Below are positions 1 through 10,200 of a stretch of 64,000 nt of DNA, in pieces. The DNA lies in the NCBI GenBank assembly GCA_905221605.1, contig CAJNDS010002479.1, forward strand, positions 1,189,319 through 1,253,318, read 5' to 3'. The notes under the pieces are model-generated. The model did not search any database, was not told where the DNA came from, and was given only the letters and a program-made list of their open reading frames with translations. Each line of letters opens with the position of its first letter. Positions within the stretch are counted from its first letter, which is position 1. Position numbers and translations under genes: made by a program. This DNA is from Symbiodinium natans (lineage: Eukaryota > Sar > Dinophyceae > Suessiales > Symbiodiniaceae).

Positions 1-97
1 ACCCCAAACCCTAAGCCCTCGAAGCCCTAAACCCTAAACCCTAAAATCCCTAAACCCTAAACCCTGAACCCTAAACCTAGCCCTAAACCCGAAGCCC
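1..97 (-). repeat. Telomere-like CCCTAAA block, degenerate
   Basis: CCCTAAA units mixed with CCCTAAG, CCCTGAA and CCCGAAG variants open the window. It is an interstitial block, not a chromosome end, because unique sequence and opposite-strand blocks follow at once. Confidence 0.9.
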
Positions 98-2140
98 TCT
101 AAGCCTCTTTCGCAACTTTTTCATGTCTGACAAGCCCCCAAGCCCTCGAAACCCAAGCCGCTGACGAGGCCTTCCACACGAAAATACCCAGGCAGCCAGC
201 GCCCCTCGTCCAGACAGGGTTTAGGGTTTAGGGTTTAGGGTTTCGGGTTTAGGGTTTAGGGTTTTTGGCACAAAAAGGCAAAAGGGTACCACTCGGCTAC
301 CAAGCCTTTGAAGGGATTGAGGAACCAGGGAGGGGGGGGTGTAAGGGTCCATGTTCCCTAAAACCTAAACCCCAAAAACCCTAAAAACCTTGAACCCTGA
401 ACCCTGATACCCGAACCCTGAACCCGAAACCTCTACAGTTGCCGGGCTACCAAGACGTATGGTCGGTTCTCTGTTTGTTGGCCCCTTGTTGGTCTTGTTA
501 GGCGTTTGGCCTTAAAGAAGGGGCCCATATTACAGGATGCCCAGTAGGTTAGGTTCTCTTATGAACTGCAATGAAGTTGACAGGGCAACTGCACCAAAAG
601 ACTGGAACGTGGATCCATTGGTGGGGCCTGAACCTTGCTGGGTTCTGAACCCCAGAACCTAAAGCCCAGGACGCTGCTCGCATCTTTTCTGGACGCGCCC
701 GCGAGAGCCAGCAGTTTCGAGGATTTATCTGCACGCAGTGTGTGGGGGGGAGGGGAGGGGGGAAGGAAGTTCTGAACTTGAGAACTTTGACTGGGTACCC
801 TACACCCTAAACCCTAAACCCTAAACCCTATTCAAGTTGATAGTCATGGAGCCCCGGCGGGTGCCCCACAAAGCGAGACTTTCCCCTTGTGAGACCTGTG
901 ACAAGTCCCCGATTTCATGAGGCCCGCGCGTGCTTCCGACTTCTTCTTTGCGTGATGTTGGCATGGCTCTCGGGTTTACGGTTTAGGGCTATTCCCTTAG
1001 GGTTTAGGTTCCCTCCCAAGCCCCTTTAAACCAAAAAGGGTACCCTTTTTTGCTCCTAGGTTACTCTTGTCTCTCGGCAAGTAACACCAAACCCGACAGC
1101 CCCCCTTTTGTGGTTTTTAGGGTTTAGGGTTTAGGGTTTAGGGTTTAGGGTGCAAGTGCAGGTCTACGGTCTCGGAGCCCACGTATATCAGATCTCACCC
1201 CGGGTCCCGTTGCGACCCCTGGCAGGGTTTAGGGTTTAGGGTTTAGGGTTTAGGGTTTAGGGTTTAGGGTTTAGGGTTTAGGGTTTAGGGTTTAGGGTTT
1301 AGGGTTTAGGGTTTAGAGTTTAGGGTTTAGGGTTTGGGTTTTAGGGTTTAGGGTTCTGTGCTCTGAGTGAGTTGTTTGGCTGCAGTGCAGCCTTCGCATT
1401 CTCGAAGGACGCGAAGGACGGGGAGACGGAAGTTGTGGAGGAGCACGATTGCGGGTCCCATGCTTGCAGAGATGATGCGGTTTTTCTAAGGGTGGGTGGA
1501 CGGTCCCTATCCCTAAACCCCAAAACCCTAGACCCTACACCCTATAAACCCTAAAGCCATTATAAAGGGTTCTGAAGTATGGGCCCTACAACCCCTAAGC
1601 CTAAACCCTAATCCCTCAACCCTAAACCCTAAACTCTGACCCCCTAAGCCCTTAGAAGCCCTACAGTAAAAACGCTGTATCAGAAAACGGCTTTCCGGCG
1701 ATAGGGTACCCTAAGTTTCGTAGTTTGCATTACCCATGTACCCGGGGGGGTTTGAGCCTAGGGTAGGCTTGGTTTCTAAACTCATTTCTTAAGGGAGTAC
1801 GCTATGCCACTAGACCAAACCCATGTTCCAGGAATGGTGGTGGGAAGGGTTCCCGAATGTGACTCCCGCGCGTTTTGGGGCATGGTCAGGCCAGAGGCGC
1901 GGGGGAGTCACGTTTCAGAGCTTTTCAGGGCTGAAAACCTCTAGAATGTGACTCCCGCGCTTTTTTGGGGTAGACCCGGGGGGGGTTGCAGGCAGGATTT
2001 TTTAGAAACTGACATTAAAAGCACTAGGGTACCCTGAGTTTCTTAGCTAGAAGGCAACCGCAAATCGACCAATCTTCCCGGGTCTAGGGGCTCAGTTTCT
2101 TAAACAGTGGTTTCTTATACAGTGGTTTTACTGTAACAGC
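98..2140. other. Mosaic region without a recognised gene
   Basis: Unique segments of 100-400 bp alternate with TTTAGGG or CCCTAAA blocks (for example 217-266, 803-832 and 1118-1150). Short open stretches occur (148-216, 850-975, 1372-1510) but match nothing I recognise. A small inverted repeat is visible around 1852-1975, where GTGACTCCCGCGC recurs in both orientations. Confidence 0.6.
1224..1354 (+). repeat. TTTAGGG array, about 18 units
   Basis: Nearly perfect TTTAGGG units. The right edge decays through TTTAGAG and TTTGGGT into unique sequence. Confidence 0.95.
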
Positions 2141-2151
2141 CTCAACCTCAG

Positions 2152-2211
2152 GTACTGCTTGGCCACCGGTGAAAAGCGCTGCTGTGAGTTCCAAGAGGAA
2201 GGCCCCATGTT
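2152..2211 (+). CDS. Candidate exon, Cys-containing protein
   Basis: The stretch opens after CCTCAG and reads YCLATGEKRCCEFQEEGPMF without stops, running into TTTAGGG. With the stretches at 2623 and 3049 it may form one plus-strand gene for a cysteine-rich protein. Family unknown; the call rests on an open frame and a splice-acceptor-like AG only. Confidence 0.35.
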
Positions 2212-2258
2212 TAGGGTTTGGGGTTTCGGGTTCAGGGTTGAGGGCTGAGGGTTCAGGC

Positions 2259-2329
2259 TTTAGGGTTTAGGGTTTAGGGTTTAGGGTTTAGGGTTTAGGG
2301 TTTAGGGTTTAGGGTTTAGGGTTTAGGGT
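2259..2329 (+). repeat. TTTAGGG array, about 10 units
   Basis: Perfect units, preceded by degenerate TTCAGGG and TTGAGGG units from about 2212. Confidence 0.95.
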
Positions 2330-2622
2330 CACCTGAGCTGTCTTGGGTTTTGGGGCTGTGGGCATGCAAGGTTAGACCCCAAACCCGAAACCTCTTGGGA
2401 TTTCGGGTTCAGCCCGGGTTACATGTGTGGAACTTTGGGGTTCAGGGTTTAGGGCTTGGCGCTTAAGGTCTTATTTTTGCACCTATGCAACGCCTGCAAG
2501 TATAGCGAGAGCCCCTGAAGCCGCTTTAGGATTTGGGGGCTATGGGTTTTGAATTTATGGGTTTAGGGTTTAGCGTTTAGGGTTTAGGGTGTAGGGTTTA
2601 GGGTTCAGGGTATAGGGCTAGG

Positions 2623-2730
2623 GTGTCTGACCTGCTGCTGGAAGTTGTTGAGGGCAGCGTGAAAGATGTGAGCGAAGAGCCTCGCGATCGGCCCTACCTG
2701 CCCAGCATATGTAGAGGAGCATTTTGCAAG
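2623..2730 (+). CDS. Candidate exon, unknown protein
   Basis: 36 open codons reading SDLLLEVVEGSVKDVSEEPR near the start and CRGAFCK at the end, followed by a GTGCTT donor-like site. Acidic and helix-like, then two cysteines. It could be joined to 2152-2211 and 3049-3148. No family recognised. Confidence 0.35.
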
Positions 2731-2892
2731 GTGCTTGTCGTTAGTCAGCCTTTGCACTCTTTCGATCTACAGAATCGGGCCCAGACTAGTGGCCGGGACC
2801 CCATGATTTCCTCAAACCCCAAACCTCAAACCCGAAGCCCACTGTGTGTATCTAGGACCCAGAGTGGGCGCTTATTCCCTTTTTCGGGGTTC

Positions 2893-2912
2893 GGGGGGGG
2901 GGGGGGGGGGGG
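2893..2912 (+). repeat. Poly-G tract, 20 bp
   Basis: An uninterrupted run of 20 G. Similar long G runs recur across the window and can form G-quadruplexes. Confidence 0.95.
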
Positions 2913-3048
2913 TTTTCCTCTTGGGTCACCCTTAACCCAAAATCCTAAACCCTAAACCCTTAGAAGCACTCTGAACCAAGAAGGGTTACTCATGGTTCCC
3001 TAAACCCTAAACCCTAAACCCTAAGCCCCTAAACCCCCTCTTTCTGAG

Positions 3049-3148
3049 AGAGGCACCTGCACCAACTGCTGCAAAGAGCACTTCAGCACCGACCTCTACT
3101 GCAGAATGAACTGCACAAGGCTACACTGTGCACAGGGCTTTGCACCCG
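3049..3148 (+). CDS. Candidate exon, cysteine-rich protein
   Basis: After CTGAG the frame reads 33 codons with seven cysteines (RGTCTNCC, then DLYCRMNC, then LHC) and ends at TTTAGGG. The cysteine density resembles a small disulphide-bonded or metal-binding module, but no family is recognised. Flanked by telomere-like blocks on both sides. Confidence 0.4.
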
Positions 3149-3582
3149 TTTAGGGTTTGAGGTAGAGTTTAGGGTTTAGGGTTTAGGGTTTCCGAAGCCC
3201 CAAGCCCTGAACCCTAAACTCGGTTTAAGGTTTTGGGTAGTGGAAGGTCGTGGCACTGATGGTCCGAACTAGCTATATGTCCCAGATGGGGACTTTTATT
3301 TCACATTTTTCCGGGTCCACTTTTCTCAGAGGGTCCTGGGCTGAGGGTTAGGGTGTAGGGTTTAGCGTTTAGGGTTTAGGGGGTGACAGGACACGGCGAA
3401 ATCACACGCGTCATTGCTGTGGAACGTGCATCAGCGACTATGCCGTGAGAGAACGGCTGCGAAGGCACGATAGCTCTTGAGCTCCTCAGGTGAAGGTGAA
3501 GGCACCTGAGGCGATATGAAGCAGGGTTTATATTGCGCTTATTGGTGAGTGTATATAAGGTTCCCTTTGAATATTGGTGAGT

Positions 3583-3602
3583 ATATATATATATATATAT
3601 AT
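3583..3602. repeat. (TA)n microsatellite
   Basis: About ten TA dinucleotides. Similar tracts occur at 27661-27705 and 31651-31676. Confidence 0.9.
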
Positions 3603-3699
3603 TGGGTGACCTTTTGGGGCTCGGACAGCTCTTCGGACAGTCCAGGGGTGCAAGGAACACAAACCCTACTTCATATAGGGGTCGAGGGACTGGCCTCGA

Positions 3700-3985
3700 C
3701 GAAGCCGGAGATCCGGGAAGACAACATGCACTTCTTCGACCAGTTCTGCTCATCATGCAGGACAGGGCCTTGGGCCACAAGCATGGCCACACGAATGCAC
3801 GCTTCCTTGAAAGAGCACGACCACTCGGCAGCGCAATAGACGATGAGATAGAGAAGGCACAAGCCGCCGTGGACGCTGTGCAGGAGACTCGCCCCGAGAA
3901 TCCATCTGCTGACCTTGGGGAGCGTGACGTTCTCATAAGTATAGCTAATGCAATATCCGTATGCCTCCACAGCCCGGAAAACCCG
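3700..3985 (+). CDS. Candidate coding stretch, unknown
   Basis: An open frame whose second half (from 3832) is protein-like: SAIDDEIEKAQAAVDAVQET, then ADLGERDVLISIANAIS. The first half is less convincing and two other frames are also open. It ends where CCCAAACCC repeats begin. No family recognised. Confidence 0.3.
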
Positions 3986-4466
3986 CAGAGACCAAACCCC
4001 AAACCCCAAGCCCTAAGCCCTAAGCCCTAACCCCTAACCCCTAAACGCTAAACCCTACAAAAAAGGATTGCATAGGGTCTTCGTCCCTTGAGCCAGGATG
4101 TGCCGGCGAGGCATCTTCAGGACGTGGTCGGGCGGCAAGACAGACGTTCCCGTGTGCCCCGTGGGCGAGCCCAACCAGGCAGTCCGGGAAATGGCCCCCC
4201 GAAAGCCCTAGACCCCTAGACCCTATAAATCTTGATTCCTAAATCCTACACTGGTAAATCCCATGCCTGCAATGTCAACCCCTATCTTCCCCAAAACGTT
4301 CCACCATGAAGCCCTAAACCCACAAATTCGAGCCCTAAGGTGGCGACCCGACCACCAGGGTCCACGATGTACTCAGGGCTTGGTACAACAAGAATATTGA
4401 GGTTCTAAGGGGAGTACTAAAAAAATAACTGACCATAAGATGGTTACCGGGCTACTACGTCTGTCC

Positions 4467-4561
4467 TAGCCCTAAACCCTAACCCTAAACCCTAAACCCT
4501 AAACCCTAATCCCTAAACCCTAAACCCTAAACCCTAAACCCCAAACCCCAAACCCTAAACC
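4467..4561 (-). repeat. CCCTAAA array, about 13 units
   Basis: Mostly perfect units, with CCCTAAC, CCCTAAT and CCCCAAA variants. Confidence 0.95.
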
Positions 4562-4572
4562 TTGATTTGAAT

Positions 4573-4653
4573 ATGGTTACCGAGCTCGCAAGCTCTAAAC
4601 AGGCCATACAGAGCTTTGACCTGGCCAAGATGAAGGCCCCGGAACTTTATCGG
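4573..4653 (+). CDS. Candidate exon, unknown
   Basis: 27 open codons beginning MVTELASSKQAIQSFDLAKM. A diverged copy of the AKMKA piece recurs near 4808. Probably in the same gene as 5144-5252, since both are plus-strand and lysine-rich. Family unknown. Confidence 0.3.
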
Positions 4654-5143
4654 CTTTTTTTGGGATTTAGGTTTTAAGGGCTTATGGCTTTTGTGTTTCG
4701 AAATTTCGGGTTTAGGGTTTAGGGCGAGTGGTTTTACAGGGATTGCGTTTGCCGTTTATTTTAGGGTGTTTGCAGGGCCTTACCGGGTTTAGATAGGGTT
4801 GTATAGGCCTGTATCGCCAAGATGAAGGCCTCTTGGCTTGGGTTTCATCGTGTTTTGTTCGCGGTTTTGTGGTGATGTGTCCCTTCTCCTTTTTTTGCGG
4901 TCTGCATTGAAGGGTTTGAAAGTGTGTTACGTTCTTTTTTGGCATTTTATGTGTTTTGTTTTTTTTTTACTGGGTTTCACGGGGCTTCATATAGCGTCAG
5001 GGCTGTAGGGTTGTAGTGACCAGGTTTAGGGGCGTTTTGGGAGTTTAGGGTTCAGTTTTGGTTTAGGGTTTAGAGGGTTAAGGGCTATTTTGGGTTTAGG
5101 GTTTGGGCTCTTTTGGGTTTGGGGGGGAGGGGTACATAGCTAG

Positions 5144-5252
5144 TGGGGCAGTAAAGGAGCTCATGGCCCTTTGGCAGGACAAGTTTCTCAACCCCTACCT
5201 GGACTGGAAGGGCGAGAAGTTCGAGAAGGATGCTGGGCGGACAAGGGACTCT
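5144..5252 (+). CDS. Candidate exon, unknown protein
   Basis: 36 codons with strongly protein-like composition: VKELMALWQDKFLNPYLDWK, then GEKFEKDAG. The last 11 bases (CAAGGGACTCT) are repeated exactly at 5387-5397 on the far side of the TTTAGGG-like block, so the block appears to have been inserted in or at the end of this exon. Family not recognised. Confidence 0.5.
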
Positions 5253-5386
5253 AGGGTTCAGGATTTTTAGGGTTTAGGGTTTAGGGCTTAGGGCTTAGGC
5301 TTAGGGCTTAGGGCTTAGGGCTTAGGGCGTAGGGTTCAGGATTTAGGGTTTAGGGTCTAGGGCTTAGGAATTTTGGGGACAACATT
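5253..5386 (+). repeat. TTTAGGG/GCTTAGG block flanked by 11-bp duplication
   Basis: Degenerate TTTAGGG and GCTTAGG units lie between two exact copies of CAAGGGACTCT (5242-5252 and 5387-5397). Confidence 0.75.
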
Positions 5387-5397
5387 CAAGGGACTCT

Positions 5398-5967
5398 TCC
5401 TCGGACCCCTAAGGTGGTAGTCTTTGATTTCGGGACCCTCTTCTAAGATCCCTAGGGGAATATAAAGGCCATACTTGGAGTATGTTAATTTGGAGTATAT
5501 TAAGGGAAGCCTTGAAACATGGGCGGACATGGGGCTTTAGGGACGGTATTCTTGAACGTTTGGTTGCTTACATCCCCTCCCCCCTCCTCCTCCTCCTGCT
5601 CGCACAGACCCTGAACCTCGCAGGGTCCTTAACGGACCCCGAGCCTGAATCTACATTTTGGGATTTAGAGCCTTCGTCTTGGGTGAAAATCCTCGAAACT
5701 ACAAAAAGTTTAGAGTCTAAGGCCCTTTCAAAACCTTAAGCCCTAATCCCAAGGCCCTAAACCCGAAGCCCTAAACCCTAAATCCTAAAGGCCCCTATAC
5801 AGGCCCTAAACCCTATTCCCAAGGCCCTACATCCTAAACCCTTAACCCTACACCGATAAGGGGACCTAACGCTCTCAAACCTTCAAGGGCTCAGCCCTAA
5901 GCCCCAAACGAGCCGCCCAGTCTTCTCCTGCTCCTCAAATGCACGCCGGAGGGTCTTTTGGGTCCAG
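5398..5967. other. Unique sequence with decayed CCCTAAA motifs
   Basis: No convincing gene. An open frame from 5482 to 5739 looks random. Scattered CCCTAAACC motifs lie at 5740-5860. Confidence 0.5.
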
Positions 5968-6066
5968 AGTTAGGGTTTAGGGTTCAGGGTTCAGGGTTCA
6001 GGGTTTAGGGTTTAGGGTTTAGGGTTTAGGGTTCAGGGTTCAGGGTTTAGGGTTTAGGGTTTAGGG
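5968..6066 (+). repeat. TTTAGGG/TTCAGGG array, about 14 units
   Basis: Alternating sub-blocks of TTTAGGG and TTCAGGG, which suggests local spreading of the variant unit. Confidence 0.95.
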
Positions 6067-6199
6067 CAGAACAGGACAGGTTGTAGGGTTCAGGGCTTTC
6101 AAAGAGGGTCAAACTCAAACTTCTAAACCACCATTCAGACTTCAGAGCTTCGCCTCGTGTTACGGCTCCATGTGCTGGTGACTAGTGTGATGAGAAAAC

Positions 6200-6279
6200 A
6201 CCCTAAACCCTAAACCCTAAACCCTAAACCCTAAACCCTAAACCCTAAACCCTAAACCCTAAACCCTAAACCCTAAACC
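6200..6279 (-). repeat. CCCTAAA array, about 11 units
   Basis: Perfect CCCTAAA units ending nine bases before the acceptor-like CTGCAG at 6284-6289. Confidence 0.95.
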
Positions 6280-6289
6280 TTCACTGCAG

Positions 6290-6367
6290 GAGTGGCTAGC
6301 AGCACATCCGCCCAGCCCCACGGAGAAGTGAGCTTGGGGGTGAGAGAAGAAAGCAGCGCGGAAGCAG
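6290..6367 (+). CDS. Candidate exon, unknown
   Basis: Opens directly after CACTGCAG and stays open (VASSTSAQPHGEV, then REESSAEAG) until GGGTTTAGGG. Low-complexity composition; another frame is open for 13 codons. No family. Confidence 0.3.
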
Positions 6368-6879
6368 GGTTTAGGGTTTGGGGTTTAGGGCTAGGGTTTA
6401 GAATTCAGGGTTTAGGGCTTAGGGTTTAGGGCTTAGGATTCAGGGAAGCCCTCTAAATCCTAGATCAAACCCCTCAAGCCTGTCAAGCTACACCCGAGGT
6501 CAACCCAAATCTTCCCGCACGAACAGTGAGCCCCTAACCATACTTCTGTTAGGGTCGTGTTCTCTGTAAGCCCATTGACATAAGGGTTTTGGGTTTTGGG
6601 ATTTTGCTGGAAGGTTCATGGGGTAGTTGTACATAGGCCTCATAAGCACCTTAATCAAGGCTATAACCCTAGACCCCAAATTTGAAGTGCTACAGTAAAC
6701 CCTAAACCCCTTCATATTCACAGCTCACTCTGGGATCTTCGTCTTGGAGGGGGCCCCAATCAAAAGGCAAGAGGGCTGAAGGTCGGATTCAGGGTTGAGG
6801 GGTTAAGGGGTAGGGTGTGGGGTTTGGGGTTTGGGGTTTGGGGTTTGGGGTTTAGGGTTTAGGGTTTAGGGTTTAGAGG

Positions 6880-7110
6880 GCTTGCTGCAGTTTGGACTTC
6901 GGCCAGTTCTCAAAATATTGGTCCCCTTTTCGTACCCCCAATCATAGGGACCGCCTTGTAATAAGGTCCCCCCAGAAGGGACCACATCTTAGTAGAGAAG
7001 CGGCCATTTGATAGCCATACTCCAACATCACAGGTGCACCGCTCATACGAAGTTGTGCCCCTTCCCATTCCTGGGGACTCCGCCTTGGAACCCCTAAGGC
7101 GGCACCCTTG
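6880..7110. other. Unique sequence, foldback-like, no gene seen
   Basis: Contains a diverged copy of the family whose ends read AGTTCTC and GAGAA(C/G)(T/C) (clearest at 31074-31164). I see no coding signal. Confidence 0.4.
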
Positions 7111-7209
7111 GTTTAGGGCTTAGGGCTTAGGGTTTAGGGTTTAGGGTTTAGGGTTTAGGGTTTGGGGTTTGGGGTTTGGGGTTTGGGGTTTGGGGTTTGG
7201 GGTTTGGGG
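7111..7209 (+). repeat. TTTAGGG passing into TTTGGGG array
   Basis: GCTTAGG, then TTTAGGG, then seven TTTGGGG units. The unit changes stepwise along one block. Confidence 0.95.
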
Positions 7210-7768
7210 ACCTTGCTTAAAGATCCTTCAAGGGAAGAGAAGGGCCGTAAGAGGAGTATATTCAGGGAAACCAGGAATGCTGTTGCTTGGGCCGCAAAAA
7301 TGCAGAGCGGTGGATGGCAGCGCTGCATCATCGGACATTGATGGCTCACCGGCGGCTTGATCTCACGTTTGCTCTTTTTGAGTGCGGGGAGGTTGGGGTG
7401 CTTGACCCAGCCTTGAAAACGCAGTGACCTGTGCTTGCAAGCATGGACACGAAAGTTGCAGCCCTGGACGCTGTACGTGTAAACCATGCTGTGGCTTCAA
7501 AACCTAGACACTCTACTCCAAGAAGCCTTCTGCAGACTAGGATTGAGGGCTTTAGGTCCATTTAAAATGCTTGTGCTCTTTCAAGCACCATGAAACAAAA
7601 GAGGGCACCCTGTTTGCGCTTCATATAGTCTGCGGGCACACCAAACCATATACCCTAACCTAGACCCGAGCAAAACAAACCCCCCCCCCGCCCATGTGCG
7701 CAATCCATGCCCGTGGGCGCAACCGTGGCGTAGCATGCTGCCTGCCCGGGCCCCAAGATGGGTGTTTC

Positions 7769-7856
7769 CGAAATTAGGGGTACCTTTTTGGGGGTCCTTA
7801 TTTCAAGGCAATCCTACTATTTTGGGGTGGCTTTTTTAGGGAACCCCTTATTTTCG
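7769..7856. mobile_element. MITE-like foldback, family D
   Basis: An 88-bp element whose ends (CGAAATTAGGGGTACC and the inverse CCCCTTATTTTCG) are imperfect inverted repeats. Related copies lie at 19074-19154 and 28798-28881. No coding capacity. Confidence 0.6.
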
Positions 7857-8318
7857 TACACCCCAAGATAGGGCTTGGGGTTTAAGGTTCAGGGTTAAGG
7901 AGTTCAGGGTGTTAGGGCTTGGTGTTTAGAGTTGAGGGCTAAAGGGCTTGGGGAGTAGGGTTAGGGGTTTATAGTTCAGGGCTTACGCCAGCCGCGACCC
8001 ATGGAAATTGAGGAACCCCAGATTGGATCACCTTCTGAGGCAGCTAGGCCCTATGGCAGCAGCATGCGTCAGGTAGAGGCCCGGTGTGATAGATCAGGTA
8101 TCTGCAGGCTCCGAACCCTATCTCTGTACTCCCTATGCCTTATGCCGTGTCAACCCTTGACCAGACCCTAGCCCAGACTAGACCCTAACACCCCAACACC
8201 CCAACGCCCCTAAACCCTAAACCCTAAATCCTAAACCCAACTCCAGGCCTGGGCGTCAGACGTCCGCGGCGCATTCTGGCTGCTGGCGGCAGCTTGCGTG
8301 GGGCGTAAAGCCAGGCTC

Positions 8319-8640
8319 GCCGGAAGAACGCAGCCGCGGCTGAGGGTGTAGGGCTTGAGGCTTCAGGGTTTAGGGTTTCGAGTTTGGGGATTAGGGTGGC
8401 GGGGCTTACTTGAAGTCTAAAGGTCGTTACATGGGGCCCTTGATATCGCCGGAAGAACACACACTTGAAGTCTAAAAATAGTCACATGGGGTTTGGGATG
8501 TTCCCTTATGTGAACAGTCCTTAATAGGGATAAGAATAGGGGGCACTAGAATCCCTAAGGACTGTTAGTATCAAGGGGAACATTCCAACATGGGGTCCTT
8601 AACATCGCCGGAAGAACACAGCCGCGGCTGAGGGTGTAGG
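8319..8640. repeat. Locally duplicated segment
   Basis: CGCCGGAAGAAC followed by related sequence occurs near 8319, 8447 and 8605. The ACTTGAAGTCTAA segment is also repeated around 8406, 8464 and 8648. It records local duplication in which a MITE (8493-8588) is embedded. Confidence 0.6.
8493..8588. mobile_element. MITE-like foldback, family B, with 8-bp TSD
   Basis: 96 bp. It starts TTGGGATGTTCCC and ends GGGAACATTCCAA, with inverted similarity extending inward through AACAGTCCTTA. It is flanked by an exact 8-bp duplication CATGGGGT (8485-8492 and 8589-8596). An 8-bp duplication is typical of hAT-type transposases, so this is plausibly a non-autonomous hAT-like element. Confidence 0.75.
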
Positions 8641-8645
8641 GCTTA

Positions 8646-8728
8646 TTTGAAGTCTAAGGGTAGTTACGTGGGCCCTTATATGGTCCCTTACCTCCCCATA
8701 CCGCCTTGAAAGGGATCTGATGTATGGG
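8646..8728. mobile_element. MITE-like repeat, family C
   Basis: The segment from GTCTAAGGGTAGTTACGTGG to GTATGGGCCC recurs in inverted orientation at 58620-58690 and in diverged form at 11606-11780 and 62740-62805. Boundaries are approximate. Confidence 0.5.
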
Positions 8729-9245
8729 CCCATGGGTTGTGCAGGGTATATATAAACTAAGGGACCATGTAACAAGGACAAGGTTCATGCGTGGTTACAA
8801 GTAGGGTTAAAGCTACCTTGACTACCATTATAGTACAGGTTGCCTTACTATCGCCACGCCCATGAACCTTGGAGTAGGGCCTAAAGGGTTTCAGGTTGCA
8901 TGCCGTGTCTTATAGGGCTGCCTAGGACTGCACTGATGTTCAGAAGGTTCGGTTAAAGGCTCGAATCCTAAACCCTAAACACCCTAAACCCTAAACCCTA
9001 CTAGTTCTTCAAGCTCCCTTGATGGTCGCACGAGACCTTGCCCTTCGGGTGACACTGTGCCATAGAAGAGGCAAGGCTTTCCTAGTATCCCGAAAAGGGA
9101 CGCCCAACAAAAAATTGATATACACTCAGCAACCTATATGGGGAGCCCTATAAACACCCACCGAAAACCTGTATACGCGTCTCAGTGATGGCCCCTTTTA
9201 CAGGTTTCTCCAAAGTCGCAAGTAGAAGTTTGCAAGGCTCCATAC

Positions 9246-9300
9246 CACCCTAAACCCTAAACCCTAAACCCTAAACCCTAAACCCTAAACCCTAAACCCT
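9246..9300 (-). repeat. CCCTAAA array, about 8 units
   Basis: Perfect units between unique flanks. Confidence 0.95.
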
Positions 9301-9335
9301 CCTGGTACTATTCTTGGGCCTCCAAGCGGGACCAG

Positions 9336-9427
9336 AAGTTGGCGAGTTGCAGCAGGTTGCCCATCCCCACGCCTGTGCTATGGATCCTTTCGGGCACATG
9401 CATCTCGGCTGGGACATGGTTTTGGTT
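9336..9427 (+). CDS. Candidate exon, weakly RCC1-like
   Basis: Reads VGELQQVAHPHACAMDPFG and then HMHLGWD. The spacing matches the better RCC1-like exons downstream (QLQxVxxI, then AFAA, then VVTWGD), though several key residues differ. Other frames are also open. Stop TAA at 9428. Confidence 0.35.
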
Positions 9428-9429
9428 TA

Positions 9430-10090
9430 AACCCTGAACTCTGTAAAGCCTTACTGGCTCAAAACCCAACTTTTCAACTTTTGGGGCTTCTTATAAGGTA
9501 GTTTATTCTGAAAGTTTCAGCTTTTGTTTCCTTGGGTTTTGGGCCAGTATAAAGAGCTCCAAGCCTTGAAATCCTAAAGCAGTCTTTGCCTCCAGCGGTG
9601 CACCTCGAACCCAGCAACCCCCATGCTTGAAGCACCACCGACAAAAAGGAGGCTAACACCAAGGATGCCCACAAGTATTGTATTCCCTTTTTTTAAGGGG
9701 GTTTGGTTCTCTTATAAACCCCTTTAAGCAAAAAAAAAGGCACCCTTTTTAATCTTAGGTTACTGGGCAACCTAGATACAGGAGCCTAAAGAAGTAGCGG
9801 TAGTATCCTCAACAATTCACCAATTACATATTCACCAATTTACATAGTTGCAGTCTACCCTAACCAAAACACCCTTTACAACACGTGCAGATATCCTAAA
9901 CTTACCTGAACCTGAAACCCTGAACCCTAAACCCTGAACCCTAAACCCTAAACCCTGAACCCTAATTAAACCATATAACCCTAAACCCAAAACTCTGAAC
10001 CCTAAGCACCAGCCCAGGTACGGCCGCCGTGGGCTTCAGCGCCGTGCTCTCAGCTGGCTACGGGTGCCATCTTCTCAGTTTTTGTCACGA
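9430..10090. other. Unique and decayed repeat sequence
   Basis: Holds AAAAAAAAAGG near 9727 and a block of CCCTGAA/CCCTAAA at 9905-9965. A possible short open stretch lies near 10030-10085 (AAVGFSAVLSAGYG). No gene called. Confidence 0.45.
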
Positions 10091-10091
10091 G

Positions 10092-10200
10092 ACCCTTAAA
10101 CCCTTAAACCCTTGAACCCTTAAACCCTTAAACCCTTTAAACCCTTAAACCCTTAAACCCTTAAACCCTTAAACCCTTAAACCCTTAAACCCTTAACCCC
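10092..10200 (-). repeat. 8-bp variant array (CCCTTAAA)n
   Basis: About 13 copies of CCCTTAAA, a telomere-like unit lengthened by one T and internally homogeneous. This points to expansion of the variant rather than random decay. Confidence 0.95.

Noticed and set aside
1-97. True chromosome end at the window start
   Set aside because: The block is short and degenerate, and blocks of both orientations continue throughout; it is interstitial.
3376-4002. 208-codon minus-strand open frame
   Set aside because: It crosses the (TA)n tract and repeat units, has no recognisable domain, and overlaps a more protein-like plus-strand frame.
7380-7495. Cysteine-rich open stretch CACKHGHESC...CTCKPCC
   Set aside because: Only about 28 codons between stops and no clear splice sites; composition suggestive but not enough for a feature.
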